Assembly (NCBI GenBank): GCA_947175195.1
Contig: CAMWLQ010000005.1
Location: 1-64,000, forward strand
DNA length: 64,000 nucleotides
Reading direction: 5' to 3'
DNA from: an uncultured Clostridia bacterium
Lineage (GTDB): Bacteria; Bacillota; Clostridia; Christensenellales; Pumilibacteraceae
Below the pieces are notes generated by a model. It was given only the letters and a program-made list of their open reading frames with translations. It was not told the DNA's origin and searched no databases. Shown one piece after another: positions 51,536 through 58,846 of the stretch. A program made the translations under genes and the position numbers. The stretch's first letter is position 1. Each line of letters opens with the position of its first letter.

Positions 51536-51665
51536 AGTGACGCGCCAAGATTGCGTAGGCAATTTTTGTGATAAGCAGGACGCGTGCTACGCTCGTAGTG
51601 GAGCTACGTGCGCAGTGCGCGGACGAACTTAGCGCAAAAACTGATAGCAAGATGGCGCATGAACT
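51536..51665. repeat. Dispersed repeat, copy 2
   Basis: The second copy of the repeat at 48381-48515. It fills the gap between gpmI and tpiA and ends four bases before the tpiA stop codon. The order of shared blocks is the same and the central hairpin (CGTAG...CTACG) is kept with different loop bases. Confidence 0.7.
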
Positions 51666-51668
51666 TGA

Positions 51669-52421
51669 TTATTTGCTCGCATTAACAATATATGCAAAGT
51701 CGTCCGGTTTTAAGCTTGCACCGCCGATAAGACCGCCGTCGATTTGCTCCTGCGCCATAAGTCCTTCTACGTTTTTGGCGTTCATGCTGCCGCCGTACTG
51801 GATGCGCATGCCGTCCGCAATCTTAGCGCCGTACAGCTCCTTAACGACCGAACGGATATACCCGATTGTTTCGTTTGCCTGCTCGTCGGTAGCCGTCTTG
51901 CCCGTGCCGATTGCCCAAACGGGCTCGTATGCGATAACAACCTTGGCAGCGTCCTCGGCGGTAACACCCTCGAAAGCACCCACTACCTGCGTGCGGCACA
52001 CCGTTTCGGTCTTGCCGCCCTCGCGCTCGGCGAGCATTTCGCCAACGCACACGATAGGCTTAAGGTCGTTTTTGAGCGCCTGCACAAGCCGAGCATTGAC
52101 CGTCTTGTCCGTTTCACCAAAGTACTGGCGGCGTTCGCTGTGTCCGATAATAACGTACGTCGCGCCCGCCTCTTTGAGCATCGCTGCGGAAATCTCGCCC
52201 GTAAACGCGCCGCTGTCCGCCCACGCGATGTTTTGCGCGCCCACCGCAATATTCGTGCCTTTGGTAAGCTCCGCAGCAAGCGCAATGTCGGTGAACGGCA
52301 CGCACACGACAACGTCGCACTTGGCGTCCGTTACTTTGGGCGCAAGCGCGGTTATAAGCTCGCGGCATTCCGCCGCCGTTTTGTTCATTTTCCAGTTTCC
52401 CGCAATGATGGGCTTTCTCAT
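51669..52421 (-). CDS. tpiA: Triose-phosphate isomerase
   Basis: The 250-residue protein has the full active site: 'AGNWKMN' with the lysine near residue 11, 'GHSERR' with the histidine near 95, 'AYEPVWAIGTGKTA' with the glutamate near 167 and the phosphate loop 'YGGSM'. It interconverts dihydroxyacetone phosphate and glyceraldehyde-3-phosphate. It precedes gpmI with the dispersed repeat in the gap. Confidence 0.97.
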   Translation of the reverse strand: MRKPIIAGNWKMNKTAAECRELITALAPKVTDAKCDVVVCVPFTDIALAAELTKGTNIAVGAQNIAWADSGAFTGEISAAMLKEAGATYVIIGHSERRQYFGETDKTVNARLVQALKNDLKPIVCVGEMLAEREGGKTETVCRTQVVGAFEGVTAEDAAKVVIAYEPVWAIGTGKTATDEQANETIGYIRSVVKELYGAKIADGMRIQYGGSMNAKNVEGLMAQEQIDGGLIGGASLKPDDFAYIVNASK

Positions 52422-52485
52422 AATACTGTCATGCCTCCTATCAGCACAAATTTATATTGATTGGCGCAATGCGCGCGTTGTATCT

Positions 52486-53208
52486 TTATTTATTGTCGCA
52501 CTCTATCTTGCGATATATTCCGAGCGCCGTCGCGACCGACGCGTTGAGCGAATTTATTTTGCCGCGCAGCGGGAGCGATAACACCCCGTCGCAAAGCTGT
52601 TTTGTAAGCCGCGAAACGCCTTTGCCTTCCGCGCCGACAACCAGCGCGACCGCGCCGGTAAGATTGGCTTTGTAGATGTCCTCGCCGCCCATGTCGAGCG
52701 CGTACACCCACACGCCGCGGTCTTTGATTTCGCGTATGGCGTCGTTTACGTTGACTACCCGCGCGACCTTAACGTATTCCGCCGCGCCCTCCGCCACCTT
52801 GATTACGGTGTCGGTTACCGCGACCTGCCTGTTCTTGCCGATTATCACGCCGTGAACGCCGCCGCACTCGGCGGATCTGAGTATACTGCCGAGATTGTGC
52901 GGGTCCTCTATGCCGTCGGGAATGACTATGAACGGCGGCTCGTTTCGGCTTTCCGCAAGCGCGAAAATATCGTCTATGCCGCAATATTCAAAGTCGGACG
53001 CGTAGCCGATACAACCCTGATGCACCGCGCCGTCCGCCGCCCTGTCCAGGCTCTTTTTGTCGCAAAACCGATAGGGCACGCCCGCGCGTTTTGCAAGCGT
53101 GACGATTTCGGTGGTGCGCTCGTCCGCGCTTTCCCTTAGCTCTATGCGGATAAATCCGCCGCCGCTTTTAAGCCGTTCTATAACGGCGTTTTTGCCGAAG
53201 ATTTTAAT
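52486..53208 (-). CDS. rlmB: 23S rRNA 2'-O-methyltransferase RlmB/TrmH family, likely ATT start
   Basis: The reading frame encodes about 240 residues. The SPOUT methyltransferase core shows 'DGIEDPHNLGSILRSAECGGV', 'ALVVGAEGKGVS' and 'LPLRGKINSLNASVA', the RlmB knot signature. In-frame translation upstream of the first ATG/GTG gives the expected N-terminal domain beginning 'IKIFGKNAVIERLKSG', the RlmB start. The codon at the family's Met position is ATT (53206-53208), preceded by GGCGGT. There is no ATG, GTG or TTG further upstream in frame before the thyX stop. The start is therefore non-canonical, or one base is wrong. Confidence 0.82.
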   Translation of the reverse strand: MKIFGKNAVIERLKSGGGFIRIELRESADERTTEIVTLAKRAGVPYRFCDKKSLDRAADGAVHQGCIGYASDFEYCGIDDIFALAESRNEPPFIVIPDGIEDPHNLGSILRSAECGGVHGVIIGKNRQVAVTDTVIKVAEGAAEYVKVARVVNVNDAIREIKDRGVWVYALDMGGEDIYKANLTGAVALVVGAEGKGVSRLTKQLCDGVLSLPLRGKINSLNASVATALGIYRKIECDNK

Positions 53209-53220
53209 AGTTACCGCCGT

Positions 53221-53961
53221 TTAATTTTTATCGGGATTGGTGCGCTGCAATATTTCCTCGTGCAGCTTTTTTACGTCCGCAACCTTACCGCACGACTTTT
53301 CGCCTTCGGGACAGCGCCCGCGCAAGCACCCGGGTCCGCAGTCACGGAACAAGTTTGGCGCGACCTTAATAGCCTCTTCCAGCATAAGCCACGCCACGTT
53401 TCGAATTTCCCACTGCGCACGGTTGCAGCAGCGCAGCTCGAAAAAGTGCATAAGCTCCCGCGCGTTCATCGTGACTATCATTTTGGTTTCGCACGCATTG
53501 GGCAAAATAAACCGCGCGTCCTCATTGGACTTTTCGCCGCGACCGAACGCGCTTTGCCAGTCGTGATACCAGTCCATAATCGTAGCCATTTGCCCTTCGT
53601 ACCGCGCGACCGCCGCAGCGCCCAGCTCCTCTATCGCGGGCGGTATTACATAGTTGAACGCCTCCTCGGACACATAACGCTGCGACCGTACCGAAAACGA
53701 CGCTATTCTGTGCCGCGTGATTTGCGCCAAAAACGAGCGCGACACGCCCTCTATCGAAAATGTGAACGACGCATGCTCTACCGGCGACAAGTGCCCCATG
53801 TCCATAAGACGGGATATAAACTTGCCGTTGTCCTTTGCCATGATGTTTTCCGTCAAATCGTCCACGTCCTTGTTGGAATAACAAAGCTTGGCGGCAAGCG
53901 CGACCGTCGCCTCGGGATCGGCTGTGTAGCGTATCAATTTGACCTTGGGTTTGACTTGCAT
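53221..53961 (-). CDS. thyX: Flavin-dependent thymidylate synthase
   Basis: The 246-residue protein contains the ThyX motif in 'RHRIASFSVRSQRY' (RHR...S), the FAD/dUMP binding region 'ELRCCNRAQWEIR' and the overall family length. It makes dTMP from dUMP using methylene-tetrahydrofolate and NADPH. A Cys-rich C-terminal extension ('RDCGPGCLRGRCPEGEKSCGK') is present, as in many clostridial ThyX proteins. It lies immediately before rlmB in the same frame and 51 bases after mrnC. Confidence 0.95.
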   Translation of the reverse strand: MQVKPKVKLIRYTADPEATVALAAKLCYSNKDVDDLTENIMAKDNGKFISRLMDMGHLSPVEHASFTFSIEGVSRSFLAQITRHRIASFSVRSQRYVSEEAFNYVIPPAIEELGAAAVARYEGQMATIMDWYHDWQSAFGRGEKSNEDARFILPNACETKMIVTMNARELMHFFELRCCNRAQWEIRNVAWLMLEEAIKVAPNLFRDCGPGCLRGRCPEGEKSCGKVADVKKLHEEILQRTNPDKN

Positions 53962-54012
53962 GATCGTTCCTTATAGTATATTACTTGTTTAGCGGCAAAA
54001 GTAGAATTTAGT

Positions 54013-54459
54013 TTACGGCTTTGCCGTTACTCTTAAACCTATTTGAACGCATTGCTCCAATAGCTCGCGTTCGCGATTGACGTTGCCCGACACGTGCACG
54101 TACCCGATAACCGCCTCCAACGCCGTCGCCTTGTGGTAAGCGTCCGGCGACGCGGTTTTGGCACGGGAATGTAAATGCGCGTTTTTGGCGCGCCGCGCAA
54201 CGTCCGCCTCTTCTGCGGTCAGCGCGTTACCGAGCATAAGCTCGTCCAGCACGGCGGCTTGGCATTTGGCATTGACCAGCCGCGACGCCGCGGTGTGGAG
54301 CGTGCCCACAACACTGTCGGTCGCCGCCGTAACGTACTCCCGAACATACAGCGTATGAACTGCGTCGCCTATGAACGCCAGTCCTACGGGCGTCAGCCTT
54401 TGCACTACTGTATTTTCCACATACTCATTATACATTTTGTCGAAAAATAAGTCAAACAT
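54013..54459 (-). CDS. mrnC: Mini-ribonuclease III
   Basis: The product of about 148 residues has the RNase III catalytic signature 'GLAFIGDAVHTLYVREY' with its acidic residue, 'KNAHLHSRAKTASPDAYHKATALEAVIGYVH' with the second acidic site, and no double-stranded RNA-binding domain, which defines MrnC of Firmicutes. It matures 23S rRNA. The exact start is uncertain: ATG 54459 is chosen, with ATG 54435 and an upstream frame to 54519 as alternatives; none has a good ribosome site. Its place next to thyX and rlmB is typical. Confidence 0.88.
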   Translation of the reverse strand: MFDLFFDKMYNEYVENTVVQRLTPVGLAFIGDAVHTLYVREYVTAATDSVVGTLHTAASRLVNAKCQAAVLDELMLGNALTAEEADVARRAKNAHLHSRAKTASPDAYHKATALEAVIGYVHVSGNVNRERELLEQCVQIGLRVTAKP

Positions 54460-54535
54460 TTTAATATGCGTACAACCATTTGGCACGACCATTTTGCCCG
54501 CAAACAATAATTTGAGCATTAGGTCAAAAAAATAC

Positions 54536-54564
54536 TTGAATTATGCAAATTGACATGATATAAT
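54536..54564 (+). promoter_or_regulatory. Sigma-70 promoter of the zinc-ribbon protein
   Basis: TTGAAT (54536-54541), 17 bases, TATAAT (54559-54564), plus strand. Confidence 0.75.
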
Positions 54565-54594
54565 ATATATAGAATCAATTTACGAGGGCACAGA

Positions 54595-55212
54595 ATGACC
54601 AAAACCGTATCTTTTAAATGCGCCAAATGCGAAAAGACACATACATTTACCATAGGCGCACAGGACATTGCCATGCTGCAAGACGCTATGGCAAAAATGC
54701 CCGAACGCGACGCGGATAAGCTGTTAGAGGCAGTCAACCGCATGCTTATGAACAAAAACGAGGCGCAGCGCACCGCGTTCATGATGAACAACGCCGACGC
54801 CCTGTCTATGATAAACTACGACTTGTGCGCACAATCCATAAATTTGTTCGACGCGGAAGACATCCGCAACATTTACGGCAAGTACACGCAGGACCAAATA
54901 GACAGGCTCAACAAAAGCATGGGACTGTGGGCGACGGCACAAATGTCCGAGGGCTTTATTGCGTTTAACTGCATATTCTATTGCCGAAAGTGCAAAAAGC
55001 TCACGCAGGGCATGTTCTTAAAGGTGCGCTCGGTGGAAGACAAAAAAGAACGCACATTCCTTTACACCCCCAAATGCCCCAACTGCAACAGCGACCTTGC
55101 ATTGGTAAACGACGCAAACATGGGCTATATGTTCGACGGGCTTACCGCCCGCGCCCCCTGCCCCGACTGCGGCGGCAAAATATCGGTTGTGGACGTTCGT
55201 TTCAAACCGTAA
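54595..55212 (+). CDS. Zinc-ribbon protein of unknown function
   Basis: The 205-residue protein has four CxxC pairs: 'CAKC' (9-12), 'CRKC' (129-132), 'CPNC' (about 159-162) and 'CPDCGG' (about 189-193). They should make two zinc-binding units around a helical middle (about 25-110). The helical part has no recognised family. It is probably a cytoplasmic nucleic-acid or protein-interacting protein. It is forward-oriented with its own promoter and terminator. ATG 54595 follows GAGG. Confidence 0.75.
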   Translation: MTKTVSFKCAKCEKTHTFTIGAQDIAMLQDAMAKMPERDADKLLEAVNRMLMNKNEAQRTAFMMNNADALSMINYDLCAQSINLFDAEDIRNIYGKYTQDQIDRLNKSMGLWATAQMSEGFIAFNCIFYCRKCKKLTQGMFLKVRSVEDKKERTFLYTPKCPNCNSDLALVNDANMGYMFDGLTARAPCPDCGGKISVVDVRFKP

Positions 55213-55235
55213 TAAATAATAAATCAACAACTCAA

Positions 55236-55264
55236 AACGGCGCATAACGTATGCGCCGTTTTTG
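55236..55264 (+). terminator. Terminator of the zinc-ribbon gene
   Basis: Eleven-base stem AACGGCGCATA / TATGCGCCGTT with a short loop and T-run on the plus strand. Confidence 0.85.
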
Positions 55265-55280
55265 TGTACCGCAAACTTAT

Positions 55281-55883
55281 TTATAAATCGACGTTATCTG
55301 CGTTTTGCAAGATAAACTCTCTCGAATAAACCTTTGGCAAATCGGAATCGCGCAGCCTTGCCCAAAACATACTTGCCGCCTTGAGCCTGTCGGGAAAGCG
55401 CGCCGTATAGTCGTCGGCGCAAAAATCATGCAAAAACTTGTTCCACTGGCAGCTCGACTTGTCATACTCGGCATACTTGCTTTTGCCCAACCTTACGTCA
55501 AGCAAGTCCCCTAACGTAAAAGAGCCGTCGCCGTTTTGCTTGACCGCCTTTGCCGTGGCGACCGTGTCGGCGGTGAACTTAAAATTCTTATCGCCCGTCA
55601 CTCGAATAAAAAAATCCCGAAACTTAGGTCCGAACGTAAAGCCGCAAGCCAGCAACGGCGTGTTCAACGTCAGCTCGGAAACGACGGGCTTAATCCGCGC
55701 TTTGGGCTTGTGCAAAATGCGCTCGCCGTCAAAGTACGCGCGTATAATTTCGTTCAGCTCTATTTTGCTGCCGACGTATTCCAGCCCGAGATTTTTGCAT
55801 ATGGCTTGCAGCTCGTCCCAATACCAGTAATACTTGCAAAACTCGGCATACGATTTGATTTGCTCAAACTTCGGTCGTTCCAT
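55281..55883 (-). CDS. SAP-like DUF6434 protein
   Basis: The 200-residue protein has a SAP-like helix-extended-loop-helix at the N-terminus (about residues 20-50, 'ELQAICKNLGLEYVGSKIELNEIIRAY'), then 'PKFRDFFIRVTGDKNFKF' and a C-terminal segment with 'SCQWNKFLHDFCADD'. This is the pattern of SAP/DUF6434 proteins; nucleic-acid binding is likely but no enzymatic activity is known. ATG 55883 follows AAGGAT. It lies downstream of the membrane protein gene and separate from the forward zinc-ribbon gene. Confidence 0.78.
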   Translation of the reverse strand: MERPKFEQIKSYAEFCKYYWYWDELQAICKNLGLEYVGSKIELNEIIRAYFDGERILHKPKARIKPVVSELTLNTPLLACGFTFGPKFRDFFIRVTGDKNFKFTADTVATAKAVKQNGDGSFTLGDLLDVRLGKSKYAEYDKSSCQWNKFLHDFCADDYTARFPDRLKAASMFWARLRDSDLPKVYSREFILQNADNVDL

Positions 55884-55931
55884 ATCCTTATTATACCACA
55901 GCCGTCCCCAATGTGCAAATCCGTATAGCAA

Positions 55932-55957
55932 AACAAAAACCGCCTTTCGGCGGTTTT
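55932..55957 (-). terminator. Terminator of the 161-residue membrane protein gene
   Basis: Stem AAAACCGCC / GGCGGTTTT with four-base loop; T-run on the minus strand. Confidence 0.85.
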
Positions 55958-55979
55958 AATTTTCTTGATAATATCAGTT

Positions 55980-56462
55980 TTAAAGCGCGGATACAATGGC
56001 AAAGCCTATTCCGTAGCATATGCCGAACGTGGCGGCAAAGCTTGCAAGCGCGATGATAATTTTGAGCCAAATGGGTTTTACGCTTTTCATTCCCCAAAGC
56101 CCGAGTACGGAGAACAAGCCGCCGATACCGCCGCCTATAGCGCCGCCGACTATGGGAATTATTGCGCAAAGCGCGGGTATGTTGCCCCACGTTATGGTGA
56201 GCAAAAACGGTAAAATACACAGCACAATCTCATACCACTTTACTCGCGGAGTCAAAGCTATGGTTTCTCCGTTTATGCTAAGGCTCGCTCCCTGCAAAAA
56301 TCCGCCGTTTGCAATAACCTTGCTACCGTCCTGCATTTGGAATTCTTTTTTGGAAATTTTTTGCAACGGCGTTCCGCCGATCGAAACCGATTTCTTTCCC
56401 GTCCACGCGCTTTCGTCATAAACGATTTCGCCGTATGTTTGGTGTTGAACAGCTGTCCTCAT
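55980..56462 (-). CDS. Small membrane protein, XRE-controlled
   Basis: The 160-residue protein has a soluble N-terminal half of beta character ('GKKSVSIGGTPLQKISKKEF') and two to three membrane helices with a Gly-rich turn 'IVGGAIGGGIGGLFSVLGLWG'. I do not recognise a family. It is transcribed away from an XRE regulator, with a perfect inverted repeat between the two over its promoter, so it is probably that regulator's target. ATG 56462 follows GAGGAG by six bases. Confidence 0.72.
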   Translation of the reverse strand: MRTAVQHQTYGEIVYDESAWTGKKSVSIGGTPLQKISKKEFQMQDGSKVIANGGFLQGASLSINGETIALTPRVKWYEIVLCILPFLLTITWGNIPALCAIIPIVGGAIGGGIGGLFSVLGLWGMKSVKPIWLKIIIALASFAATFGICYGIGFAIVSAL

Positions 56463-56505
56463 AGCTTTCTCCTCTTGATACATTTAGTGTATTAGCACAC
56501 AATTC

Positions 56506-56534
56506 ATTATACATAAACTGTATAATATTGTCAA
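56506..56534 (-). promoter_or_regulatory. Promoter and operator of membrane protein/XRE pair
   Basis: On the minus strand TTGACA (56529-56534), 17 bases, TATAAT (56506-56511). The spacer holds a perfect dyad ATTATACA-5-TGTATAAT (56506-56526) that overlaps the -10, fitting a repressor operator. Confidence 0.8.
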
Positions 56535-56552
56535 ATAATTTTAGGTAATAAC

Positions 56553-56774
56553 ATGCAAAAAAATTTAAAATGCGACGTGGGAATTAGACTAAAGGAACGG
56601 CGGCAACAGTTAAACATGACTCAACGGGACGTTGCCAAAGCGTTAGGGGTTTCTCAACCTGTTTACCAACGTTTTGAAAAGGGCATTTTCGAATGTAACT
56701 ATTCGCAGTTGTTTGCATTATGCAAGCTGTTCGATATTTCCGCCGACTACCTATTGGGTCTAACGGACTATTAA
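56553..56774 (+). CDS. Small XRE-family transcriptional regulator
   Basis: The 73-residue protein is a single helix-turn-helix domain: 'RLKERRQQLNMTQRDVAKAL' and 'GVSQPVYQRFEKG' are the helices, and 'LFDISADYLLGLTD' is the typical tail of SinR/immunity-like regulators. It is divergent from a membrane protein gene with an inverted repeat in between. It likely represses both. There is no effector-binding domain, so control comes through protein level or partner binding. Confidence 0.88.
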   Translation: MQKNLKCDVGIRLKERRQQLNMTQRDVAKALGVSQPVYQRFEKGIFECNYSQLFALCKLFDISADYLLGLTDY

Positions 56775-56850
56775 TCCGATTATTTACACGATAGCCGAAA
56801 CTGTAAAGACTTATTTGTAAAACACCTATACGAACGACAATTATATAGAT

Positions 56851-57042
56851 TTAATGTTTATGATGATGTTCGCCGTGATGTCCGTGGTGATGCCACCGAT
56901 GATCGTGCGGTCTTTCGTCGCGCGCGCCGTTATTATCGGACGGCTCTTGCGCGCCCGTTTTTGCATAAGCCACGCCCCTCTCGCAGCTCGGATTTGTCAG
57001 CGGACACCGACGCCCGCAGCATGGACAAAATTCATTTTCCAT
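56851..57042 (-). CDS. Short Cys/His-rich protein, probable metal binder
   Basis: The 63-residue protein starts with 'FCPCCGRRCPLTNPSCERG' with five cysteines and ends in a cluster of histidines ('HHHGHHGEHHHKH'). A perfect AGGAGGT site before the ATG supports that it is real. It likely binds Zn or Ni. It lies 21 bases after the MATE exporter gene and is probably co-transcribed with it. It has no recognised family beyond a short Cys-rich start known from small clostridial proteins. Confidence 0.75.
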   Translation of the reverse strand: MENEFCPCCGRRCPLTNPSCERGVAYAKTGAQEPSDNNGARDERPHDHRWHHHGHHGEHHHKH

Positions 57043-57063
57043 AGTTATACCTCCTGATGATTT

Positions 57064-58464
57064 TTAATTGGTATTGCACATTGTTTTGATTTTCTTATTG
57101 TATGCCGTTACGCATATCAATATCGAAACCGCCGCAGTGCAAATTTCCGATATAGGGAACGCCCACCACACGTATGATTGCGGGGTGCGCGTCAAAGTAA
57201 ACAACCAAACGACGGGCAAAACGATAACCGCAAGACGAAGGGCGGAAATAATAAGCGGGCTTACGGCATAGCGCAACGCCTGCAATACGCCTTGCACGGC
57301 AATGCTTATTCCCATAAATATATAACCGATACTCGCAATCCGGATTGCGGTTATTACCGTTTTGGTAATCTTATTCCCGCTTTCTCCGCTTGCCATACCG
57401 AAAAGATTTGCAAGCGGTCCCGCAAGGCTTTCAAATAGTACCGTTATTATCAGCGCAACAATAGCAGTGTCTAACAATCCCCATTTTATACAGTCGACAG
57501 CGCGCTGCTTGTTGCCCATTCCGTAGTTATAAGACAGCACGGAAATTATCGTATTAGACAATCCGAAACAAGCAAACAATGCGAACTGCATGATTTTATA
57601 GTAAATTCCGAAACTGCCTTGTAGGAGCGTCGCATTGTACTTTGCCGTACCCAATATGAGATTTACGCCCAGCATCATTACCGACAAAAGCCCTTGCATT
57701 AAAGCCGCTGACAAACCGATATGATAGATTTCTTTTATGACTTTTGCGCTTGGCTTGATATTTTTTACGTTATTGCCAAGCTCTTTGTTGGTGAAATAAT
57801 GGAACAGCATTGCCACGACGAGCGATAATATTTGACCTATTACTGTCGCCCACGCCGCGCCCGCCACGCCCATTTTTAAGGGATATATAAATACGTAATC
57901 GAGTACGATATTCGCAACCGCACCGACGATTTGCGATATTGTGGAATACAGTGTTTTGCCCGTGCTTTGCAAAAAACGCTCGTATATGGTAAATCCGATT
58001 GCGCCGAATGACAGCATACAACATATGCCCAAGTATTCGCCGCCCATTTGCGCGACAAGCTTGTTGCCCTTTGACTGAAACGCAATAAACGGTTTTGCGC
58101 CGAATAGACCGAACAACAAAAACACCGCATATATGCAAATGCCCAAAAAGATTCCGTTGCCCACTACTCTATCTGATTTATCTTTATTTTTCTCGCCCAA
58201 CGATTTTGATAAAAGCGCGTTTATCCCCACGCCCGTCCCTACTCCGATCGCTATTATCAAAAGCTGTATCGGAAACGCGTAAGTCAGGGCAAGATTGCCG
58301 GCAACGCCCTCCTCGCCCATATTGATAACAAACGCCGTGTCGACAATGTTGTAAACAGCCTGCAAAATCATAGAAACAATCATCGGCAAACCCATCTTCC
58401 AAATCAGCTTGCCTATCGGCGCTACTGCCATCTTGTTTTGCGGCTCGGTAATTTCTTGCTGCAT
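57064..58464 (-). CDS. MATE-family multidrug efflux transporter
   Basis: The 466-residue protein has about twelve membrane helices in two related halves and opens with 'KLIWKMGLPMIVSMILQAVYNIVDTAFV', the NorM/MATE start. It would export drugs or cationic compounds in exchange for sodium or protons. The gene has a consensus promoter and a short leader that carries a terminator hairpin and a small reading frame, suggesting attenuation by drug-stalled ribosomes. The ATG has AGGAGAG. Confidence 0.93.
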   Translation of the reverse strand: MQQEITEPQNKMAVAPIGKLIWKMGLPMIVSMILQAVYNIVDTAFVINMGEEGVAGNLALTYAFPIQLLIIAIGVGTGVGINALLSKSLGEKNKDKSDRVVGNGIFLGICIYAVFLLFGLFGAKPFIAFQSKGNKLVAQMGGEYLGICCMLSFGAIGFTIYERFLQSTGKTLYSTISQIVGAVANIVLDYVFIYPLKMGVAGAAWATVIGQILSLVVAMLFHYFTNKELGNNVKNIKPSAKVIKEIYHIGLSAALMQGLLSVMMLGVNLILGTAKYNATLLQGSFGIYYKIMQFALFACFGLSNTIISVLSYNYGMGNKQRAVDCIKWGLLDTAIVALIITVLFESLAGPLANLFGMASGESGNKITKTVITAIRIASIGYIFMGISIAVQGVLQALRYAVSPLIISALRLAVIVLPVVWLFTLTRTPQSYVWWAFPISEICTAAVSILICVTAYNKKIKTMCNTN

Positions 58465-58473
58465 AACTCTCCT

Positions 58474-58530
58474 TTACATACAAAAACGGCGTAAATCCGC
58501 AATTGGACTTACGCCGTTAAAGCAACTCAT
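58474..58530 (-). CDS. Leader peptide MSCFNGVSPIADLRRFCM in MATE mRNA
   Basis: An 18-codon frame begins about four bases after the predicted transcription start and its TAA runs into the AAGGAG of the MATE gene. The terminator hairpin lies within it. There is no Shine-Dalgarno site, so it would be translated leaderless. This is inferred from layout. Confidence 0.45.
   Translation of the reverse strand: MSCFNGVSPIADLRRFCM
58482..58518 (-). terminator. Attenuator hairpin in front of MATE gene
   Basis: 14-base arms AACGGCGTAAATCC (58485-58498) and GGACTTACGCCGTT (58505-58518) with one G-T pair and a T-run (58482-58486) on the minus strand. It lies between promoter and ribosome site of the MATE gene. 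Confidence 0.75.
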
Positions 58531-58540
58531 TGACACGATT

Positions 58541-58569
58541 ATTATATGCTTTTGATTACAAAATGTCAA
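58541..58569 (-). promoter_or_regulatory. Sigma-70 promoter of the MATE gene
   Basis: TTGACA (58564-58569), 17 bases, TATAAT (58541-58546), minus strand; downstream of the tRNA-Pro terminator. Confidence 0.88.
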
Positions 58570-58638
58570 GCATTTTTAAATTCGCTCTAAATACTCTTTT
58601 CTCGGTGCGCTGCTCATCTATATGCCACTTCGACAACC

Positions 58639-58668
58639 AAAAAAACCGCAGGACTTTGTCCTACGGTT
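58639..58668 (-). terminator. Terminator of tRNA-Pro
   Basis: Stem AACCGCAGGAC / GTCCTACGGTT with a three-base loop and one mismatch; T-run at 58639-58645 on the minus strand. Confidence 0.85.
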
Positions 58669-58673
58669 TTTGG

Positions 58674-58749
58674 TGGTCGAAGTGGCGAGACTCGAACTCG
58701 CGGCCTCATGGTCCCGAACCATGCGCGCTACCAACTGCGCTACACCTCG
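58674..58749 (-). tRNA. tRNA-Pro (anticodon CGG)
   Basis: The 76-base cloverleaf has acceptor CGAGGTG / CACTTCG with one G-T pair, D-arm 'TAGCGCAGTTGGTAGCGCG', anticodon stem CATGG/CCATG with loop TTCGGGA (anticodon CGG), T-loop TTCGAGT and encoded CCA. The gap 58750-58846 holds no further feature. Confidence 0.93.
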
Positions 58750-58846
58750 ACGGCATTTAACGTAACAATATTTTACAACATAGTATTGATTTTGTCAAAT
58801 GCTTTATCGGAAATTATTGACAAATTAAATCTTGCCGTGCCAATCC

